From Paraconiothyrium sp. Pb-2020 (Eukaryota > Ascomycota > Dothideomycetes > Pleosporales > Didymosphaeriaceae): a stretch of DNA of 64,000 nucleotides. The DNA lies in assembly GCA_022419385.1 (NCBI GenBank), contig JAJUBI010000004.1, positions 124,001 to 188,000 on the forward strand. Direction: 5' to 3'. Under the pieces are notes generated by a model. The model was not told the origin of the DNA and made no database searches. It worked only from the letters and a program-made list of their open reading frames with translations. Positions 57,598 to 64,000 of the stretch are shown piece by piece. Within the stretch, counting starts at the first letter, position 1; each line of letters opens with the position of its first letter. The position numbers and the translations under genes are program-made.

Positions 57598-60359
57598 ATG
57601 GTCCTCCAGCATGGGAGACATGGCTCTCGACCCCACCGCTGTACCGCCCGATTTAATCCCACGCCAGTCCTCTGCTTCTCCCGGCCCATGCCTGGCATGG
57701 TCGTCCACGGCGGGGACGACGGCTTCGACGAGGAGCTGCTGCGGCACTACAGCCCCGTCGAAAGTAACGCAGCAGAGGCCTTCGTACGCCTCAAGGACGC
57801 CCTCCGCACCGCCGACCCGGACGCCTTCTGGCAACTGCTCACCGAGGGTCTGGCCAACATCACCGGCGCACAGTATGCCTTTGTTTCCAAGCGCATCTCC
57901 AAGATGACAGAGACGTCGCCGTCGAACTACCCCCCATCGGTGCCCGGAGCCTGTCTCATGGGTGCTGCCTTTTACGTCAACGATGGACGCGGCAACAACA
58001 CTCACATGAAGAACTTCAAGTATCACGCCTACCAGTGTCCTTGCGCGTACATGAAGCACGACAAGATCTTCATCATCCCTGAAAAACTCAATGACTTCAT
58101 CATCAACAACCCGAATGAGCTGGTCGTGCCCGGCGAGGCATATCTTGGAATCCCATTGTTCGCTGATGGCAAGTGCTTCGCCCATTTCGGAGTCATGTGG
58201 AGCCCAGAGGGAGCCTTGAACCGGCGCTTGAGCTGGGGTTACTTGGAAATGTTATTCCACGGCTTGGAAGATCTTATCCTGCAACGTGTTCTGGAAGGAA
58301 AGAGCTTCGCAAAGTCCGCCCATGTGGTGAAGAAAGAGCCAAGGGTCGTTCCCCACGAAGCTGTATCAATGGCACAGTCGCTGAAGCCGTATGCACGAAG
58401 CCTTTCCCATGAACTGCGGACGCCGATGCAGGGTGTCGTGGGTATGTTGGACGTAATGATGGCAAACATCAAAGAAGTGGCCGAGGACACGCACCACGAC
58501 CCCAGGATACGGAAGCTGCTCGATTCGTTGAAACAAAACATCGAGGCCGTACAAGGTCAGTGCATTACACAACCCTACCCGTCAGCATTGTTCGCGGCAT
58601 CGGTTATTTTCACGTCCTCCGTTACTGACTTTGAAATGCAGACTCTTCGCGACGTGCCGTTGAGGCCGCCGACAATGTCGTACACGCTTATGACATGAAT
58701 ATGGGAGTACCAGAGACTCCCACGACACCCTTGGATGCCGATTTCTCTCAGGTGAATGTGTTCCTCCGAAACAGCCGGCCAGAAATTCCCATCACTGGCG
58801 ACACGCTCCCGTTTGCTCAGTACCGAGGCATCAAACGAAAAAGAGAAGAGGTCCTTGCTTGGTCAGGGCAGGTGCGAGTGGCGAGAAGCGCTCGTCGGCG
58901 TATACGGCATTCCACCTCAGAAGAACCTCATATCAGCACAGCACGCGCGGGCCGTTGTCCAAAACCAGGAAACGCCGTCGAAACCGTGGAGCAAACCTGC
59001 TCGCATGGCGCGGTCGGAAATCGTTGCGATGGCGACGCTGGTTTGTCGCCTATGTTCGCGTCCGAACACTCGACTGCGCCGGGCTTACGATATACGAACT
59101 TGCGTGAGGTCATTCAGTATGTCATCAACGACGCCCTCAAAGTCGGAGGTCGGCCTGATTCCGCCATTGCGGAAGAGACAGAGTTGGGTGAGAAGATCGA
59201 AGTACGAACACGGAGCTCCAATGGCGAAGCGCACTCGAAGATGATCGAATGGATGGTATCTTCGGATGTGCCGGACACGATTGTGATCGATGAGAAGGAC
59301 CTTGCCAAGATGATATCCTGCCTGGCGCTGAACGCTATCAAGTTTACAGAACACGGCTCGATCAGTCTTAAAGCCTCGCTCAGTGTCAACGCCAGGTATG
59401 TTGTGATCAACGTAAAGGACACTGGCTCTGGGATTCCCGCAGCTTTCTTGCCGAATCTATTCAAACCATTTTCAAGGGAAGACGACTCCACCACGCGCGT
59501 CAGCGAAGGGCTCGGCCTCGGGCTGATGGTGGCGAAAGGGCTCGCACGGAAACTTGGAGGGGATCTGTTCTGCCTCCGATCGCACGTATCCGGTCCGGAA
59601 AAGGGCTCTGAATTCGAGATGCGCGTGCCAATTACCCCTGGTGACGTTTGTAGCCGCCCCGGCTCACCGTTCGGCTCGCCAAGTCCTTCTGCAAAATCCC
59701 ACTTGTCTTTGGAAATAGACATAGTCTCGGCGAACGTCACACCCCATCCTAGCACGCCTCCTCCTACTTCCGAGCCTTTCCAGCCGACTCCTCGAACCTC
59801 GAAAAGCCCCCCGCCCATCAAGTCTTCGCTTGGGTCACATCACCTTGGTCTGCCATCTCCACGCTCTGCGTCACCAGCCCGCCCACGCGCCGTCTCCAAG
59901 GGTAGAAGCTCTCAGCGCAGTGGCCACGACAAAAAGCTCGCTGAAGCATATCCACTCAATTTTCTTGTGGTTGATGACAATCGCATCAACCGAAGGGTGC
60001 TACGTCACATGCTCAAAAACCTTGGGTACACCAATATTTATGAGGCATATGATGGGAACGATGCTGTCCAGCAAATGCGCAACAACGCTCAACGACCTCC
60101 CCACGAGGCCATCAACGTCGTCCTCATGGATCTTTGGATGCCACGGCTCGACGGATTCCAGGCCACCGAGACGATCCTGCAGATAGATGCAGTCACCGAC
60201 AAGCCAACTGTCCTGGCCGTCAGCGCCGACGTGACCGACGCGGCTGTGGATCGTGCCGGCAAGGTCGGCATGAAGGGTTTTCTCACGAAACCCTTCGTTA
60301 TCCGGGATGTCGAGAAACTGATTATGCAGCATTGCGCTCCAGCCAACAGCATCCTGTGA
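57598..60359 (+). CDS. Hybrid histidine kinase (GAF-like sensor, HisKA, HATPase, receiver)
   Basis: Phosphorelay sensor. Exons are 57598-58555 and 58642-60359; 891 residues from the ATG at 57598, though 57688 (MPGMVVHGGDDGF) is also a possible start. The N-terminal 230 residues form a GAF-like domain (DAFWQLLTEGLANITGAQYA, then Cys-rich YQCPCAYMKHD). The H-box is SLSHELRTPMQG with His at about 271. A low-conservation linker (about 345-465) precedes the kinase core: N-box LALNAIKFTEHGS, G1 VKDTGSGIPAA, F FKPFSRED, G2 GLGLGLMVAKG. After a Ser/Pro linker comes the receiver: VVDDNRINRRVLR, phospho-Asp at about 816 in LMDLWMPRLDGF, Lys in LTKPF. Single receiver, no transmembrane segment, so probably cytosolic. 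Its signal is unknown; I cannot assign the fungal HK class. Confidence 0.9.
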
Positions 60360-61284
60360 CCGATGCTCGCGGTACATGCATTCTCCTCCCGGTCGTTGTG
60401 TCATGTGAGGGGACGCACGTTTACGATCTATCTCCACCATCCATGAATGGTGGGAACCTCGGTTCGGAAGCATTTTATCAGGTGTTGATATATACACGGT
60501 CATGACAGCATAGCGTTGGCGTTTGCACCTTTCAGGGTTCTGGTCTTGTGGTCTGAGTATATTGCTGATGCCTTTTGGGAGGAATCGACGACTTGCGCAT
60601 GCGCAAAGGAGGGACGTGAATAATATTACTGTTAATACTAGGCGTGTCGATGAGGCACACTGTTCAATATTCTTGGTGCACCCCACGCACATCGTTTCCT
60701 CTGACCCGTCCCACCGACCCGCCTATCGGAACCAGAAGTACGACCCTGGCTCCTTATCGTGCGTCCTGCGCGCCACGCTGTCGCTGTGGCGTATCAGAGA
60801 TGTGGCGCATGCGCGACTTTCGCGGGGCAGGCGTTCCGAAAACGGCGAGTGCTTCGGAATCCAGCCGTGGCGCTCTTCAAGCGTCTTCTCCAAGCGCACC
60901 CAACGGCAGTCAGCTCTTCGGGTCGAAAGGAGCGGACCAAGGGTATATAGCAAAGCAAATCAACAAAGAAGACGAACGTGGGCCAACAAATGTAACATGC
61001 AGCATCTTCGCTGGGTGCTACCCGTAATCGACTAGTGTCACGACTCTTGGTTTGGATCGTCGTCCGTGCTCCACCTTAAGTGAGGACACATTGTGATTAT
61101 TCTCTCGATTCCATCGCCTCGCCACGCCAGCCGAAGCTCCGTTCTTTATAAACCCGGGCCACCCTCGTTCATTGCGACATCCTCGCCTACGATCACTCTA
61201 GGTTAACCGCCCTGCAGCCCGGCCTTGAACCCTTTCTTGTGCACCCCCCGCGGCGCGTCATTAGGTAATCGCTGCGCGAAGAGC
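60360..61284. other. intergenic
   Basis: 3' region of the histidine kinase and promoter of the calcium ATPase. Plus frames at 60523-61035 have no domain. Nothing else supported. Confidence 0.5.
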
Positions 61285-64000
61285 ATGGAGAATGCCTTCA
61301 CAAGGACGCCTGCTGAGGCGCTGAAGTACTTTGGCGTGACCGAGCAGAAGGGTCTGTCGGAGCAGCAGGTGCAGGGCGCAAGGCAGAAGCACGGTAGAAA
61401 TGGTACGTGGAGCTACCGACAACGTACAGGGCCAAAAGTTACTAATTTAAACGGACAGCGCTTCCCGAGGACCCTCCAACACCGATATGGGAACTCATCC
61501 TCGAGCAGTTCAAGGACCAGCTAGTCATCATCTTGCTAGGCAGCGCGGCCGTGAGCTTCGTGCTTGCGCTCTTCGAAGGAGGTGATGACTGGACCGCTTT
61601 TGTCGACCCTGCAGTCGTAAGTCGTCGCTCGTCCAGGATAATATTGAATATGTGCCAACTGATCTCTCCTTAGATTCTCACTATCCTGGTGTTGAACGCC
61701 GTCGTTGGCGTATCGCAGGAAACGAGCGCCGAAAAAGCCATCGCCGCCCTTCAAGAGTACTCCGCAAACGAAGCGAAGGTCGTCCGCGATGGAAAGATTA
61801 CGCGCATAAAGGCTGACGATTTGGTCCCCGGCGATGTCATCTCGGTTGCAATTGGCGACAGGATCCCCGCAGACTGCAGGATATTGTCCATTCAAAGCAA
61901 CAGCTTCAACATTGATCAGTCCATACTTACAGGCGAGAGTGAGAGCGTATCCAAGGACACAAGGCCCATAAAGGACGAAAATGCTGTCAAACAGGATCAG
62001 GTCAACATGCTTTTCTCAGGGACAACCGTCGTTACCGGACATGCCAATGCGCTTGTCGTTCTCACCGGCGCGAACACTGCCATTGGAGACATTCACGAGA
62101 GTATTACGTCGCAGATCTCGCAGCCTACCCCTCTGAAAGAGAAGCTGAACGACTTCGGAGACATGTTGGCCAAGGTCATCACGGCTATCTGTGTTCTAGT
62201 CTGGCTCATCAACATTCGCAACTTCAGTGATCCATCGCACGGCGGATTTACAAAGGGTGCTATCTACTACCTCAAGATCGCCGTTTCTCTTGGCGTCGCT
62301 GCCATTCCCGAAGGCCTTGCTGTCGTCATTACCACCTGTCTCGCTCTTGGGACGCGCAAGATGGCAGCAAAGAATGCTGTTGTCCGGAGTCTTCCCTCAG
62401 TGGAGACGCTCGGAAGCTGCAGTGTAATTTGCTCTGACAAGACTGGTACCTTGACTACCAATCAAATGAGCGTCAACAAGATAGTCTTCATAACTGAGGA
62501 CGGCAAGGGCTTAGAAGAATTCGATGTCGAGGGAACGAGTTTCGCCCCCGAAGGTCGGATCACCATCCAAGGTCAAAGTCGGCATGATTTAGCTGCATCG
62601 TCCGACACTGTTCGCCAGATCTGTGAAGTGACCGCGCTTTGCAACGATTCGGCTCTTTCTTTGGACCCCAAGAGCGGACAGCATGCCTTGGTTGGTGAAC
62701 CGACCGAAGGCGCGTTGCGTGTTTTGGTTGAGAAAGTCGGAACCCCTGATCGCGAATACAACGCAACCCGCGCATCTGTCTCTCCATCTGAGCGTCTCCA
62801 TCGCGCGAGCAAATACTACGAAGACCGCTATCCTCGACAAGCGACCTACGAGTTCTCTCGCGACCGTAAAAGTATGTCCGTCTTGGTGCAAAACTCTCAC
62901 TCCCAAAAACTATTGGTCAAGGGGGCCCCGGAATCCATTCTGGATCGATGCACGCACGTTATCGTGGGTGAAAATGGGAAAAAGGTACAGCTCAACAAGC
63001 AAATGGCAGGCTTACTTGCCAGAGAAGTCGTCGACTATGGCAAGAAAGGGTTGCGTATCTTAGCTCTGGCCTCTGTGGACGACATCAGTTCGAATCCTCT
63101 CCTGAAAGGCGCCAAGACCACACAAGATTATGCGAAACTGGAGCAGAACATGACTCTTATTGGTCTCGTTGGCATGTTGGATCCTCCACGTCCCGAAGTC
63201 CGCGCCTCGATTGCGAAATGCCGCTCAGCTGGTATTCGCGTCATTGTGATTACGGGAGACAACCAAAACACTGCTGAGACTATATGCCGCCAAATTGGTG
63301 TTTTTGGTCCGAACGAAGATACCACGGGCAAGAGCTACACCGGTCGCGAGTTCGATGACCTGAGTGAGACGGAGAAAATGGAGGCTGCCAAACGAGCTTC
63401 TCTCTTCTCTCGTGTCGAACCCACCCACAAGCAGAAATTGGTCGATCTCCTTCAACAGGCTGGAGAAGTCGTCGCCATGACTGGAGACGGCGTCAACGAT
63501 GCTCCCGCCCTCAAGAAAGCTGACATTGGCGTTGCCATGGGTTCTGGAACCGATGTCGCCAAACTCGCCGCTGATATGGTCCTGGTAGATGATAATTTTG
63601 CCACCATCGAGGGCGCAGTTGAAGAAGGTCGCTCCATTTACAACAACACGCAACAGTTTATCAGATATCTCATCTCCTCGAACATTGGCGAAGTCGTTTC
63701 CATCTTTCTCACGGCTGCCGCTGGTATGCCTGAAGCACTTATTCCTGTCCAGCTCCTTTGGGTCAACCTCGTCACGGACGGTCTCCCGGCTACTGCACTT
63801 TCTTTCAATCCACCCGATCACGATGTAATGAAGAGGCGGCCCCGCAAGCGTGATGAAGCGCTCGTGGACGGCTGGTTATTCTTCCGCTACATGGTCATCG
63901 GCACTTACGTTGGAGCAGCAACCGTGTTCGGTTACGCCTGGTGGTTCATGTTCAACAGCGCAGGTCCCCAGATCAGCTTCTACCAACTCACCCACTTCCA
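61285..64000 (+). CDS. SERCA-type calcium-transporting P-type ATPase, 3' end beyond window
   Basis: P2A ATPase that pumps calcium into the ER. Exons are 61285-61402, 61459-61616 and 61674 to beyond 64000; all in phase. About 867 residues are present, so roughly the last 130 (late transmembrane helices) are missing. The start MENAFTRTPAEALKYFGV is typical of SERCA. Motifs: TGES in the actuator, PEGL in helix 4, phosphorylation site DKTGTLTTNQMS with Asp at about residue 347 (351 in rabbit SERCA1), nucleotide-domain KGAPESILDRC, and MTGDGVNDAPALKKADIGVA in the hinge. Helix 6 has NLVTDGLPATAL with the calcium-binding Asn, Thr and Asp. SERCA rather than the Golgi Pmr1 type is judged from the insert length and these sequences; N. 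crassa has a comparable pump, NCA-1. Confidence 0.95.

Overview
The window is nuclear DNA of a filamentous ascomycete (Pezizomycotina; a Dothideomycete would fit, but the sequence alone does not fix the species). The reasons are compact genes with short GT-AG introns (mostly 45-60 nt, often with a CTAAC/CTGAC-like branch point), a CFEM surface protein, a hybrid histidine kinase, a 161-residue tropomyosin and many single-copy eukaryotic housekeeping genes on both strands. There are no operons, CRISPR arrays or bacterial signals. I rebuilt exon structures by hand; most models close exactly in frame.

Layout. 1-1.15 kb: 5' part of the CAAX protease STE24 (minus, runs off the left edge). 1.15-6.7 kb: gene-poor, with a possible decayed coding relict near 1.9-2.7 kb. 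6.7-15.7 kb: CFEM/GPI protein, recyclin RCY1, SWIB-domain protein, a securin-like protein, tropomyosin. 16.4-22 kb: an F-BAR/DEP/RhoGAP protein (RGD2 type) divergent from geranylgeranyltransferase I beta (CDC43), then RRP17/Nop25. 22.9-32.3 kb: a small tail-anchored-like protein, a full-length ABCC transporter of the YOR1 type, ornithine aminotransferase. 33.5-44.3 kb: eIF2 gamma, WD40-cyclophilin CYP15, a fold-back element, RRP9, proteasome ATPase RPT4, a NAT9-like acetyltransferase. 44.7-55.9 kb: a 3-beta-HSD-family dehydrogenase, ATP11, a BAR-PH-ArfGAP-ankyrin protein, eIF3b (PRT1). 57.6-64 kb: a hybrid histidine kinase and a SERCA-type calcium ATPase cut by the right edge.

Functional themes. 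Several genes concern polarity and prenylated small GTPases: STE24 (CAAX processing), CDC43 (prenylates Rho/Cdc42), the RhoGAP, tropomyosin, RCY1 (itself ending in a CAAX box) and the ArfGAP. Others serve translation initiation (eIF2 gamma, eIF3b), ribosome assembly (RRP9, RRP17) and mitochondria (ATP11, OAT). This looks like an ordinary euchromatic core region, not a metabolite cluster or effector island.

Points worth a second look: a RhoGAP domain with Leu where the arginine finger should be; three otherwise good genes (securin-like, RRP9, ATP11) with one or two small reading-frame slips, several in homopolymers, which suggests either indel errors or real decay; a 284-bp fold-back element whose arms differ by C-to-T type changes; and a GC-AG intron in tropomyosin. 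I did not find a convincing undescribed multi-gene system.
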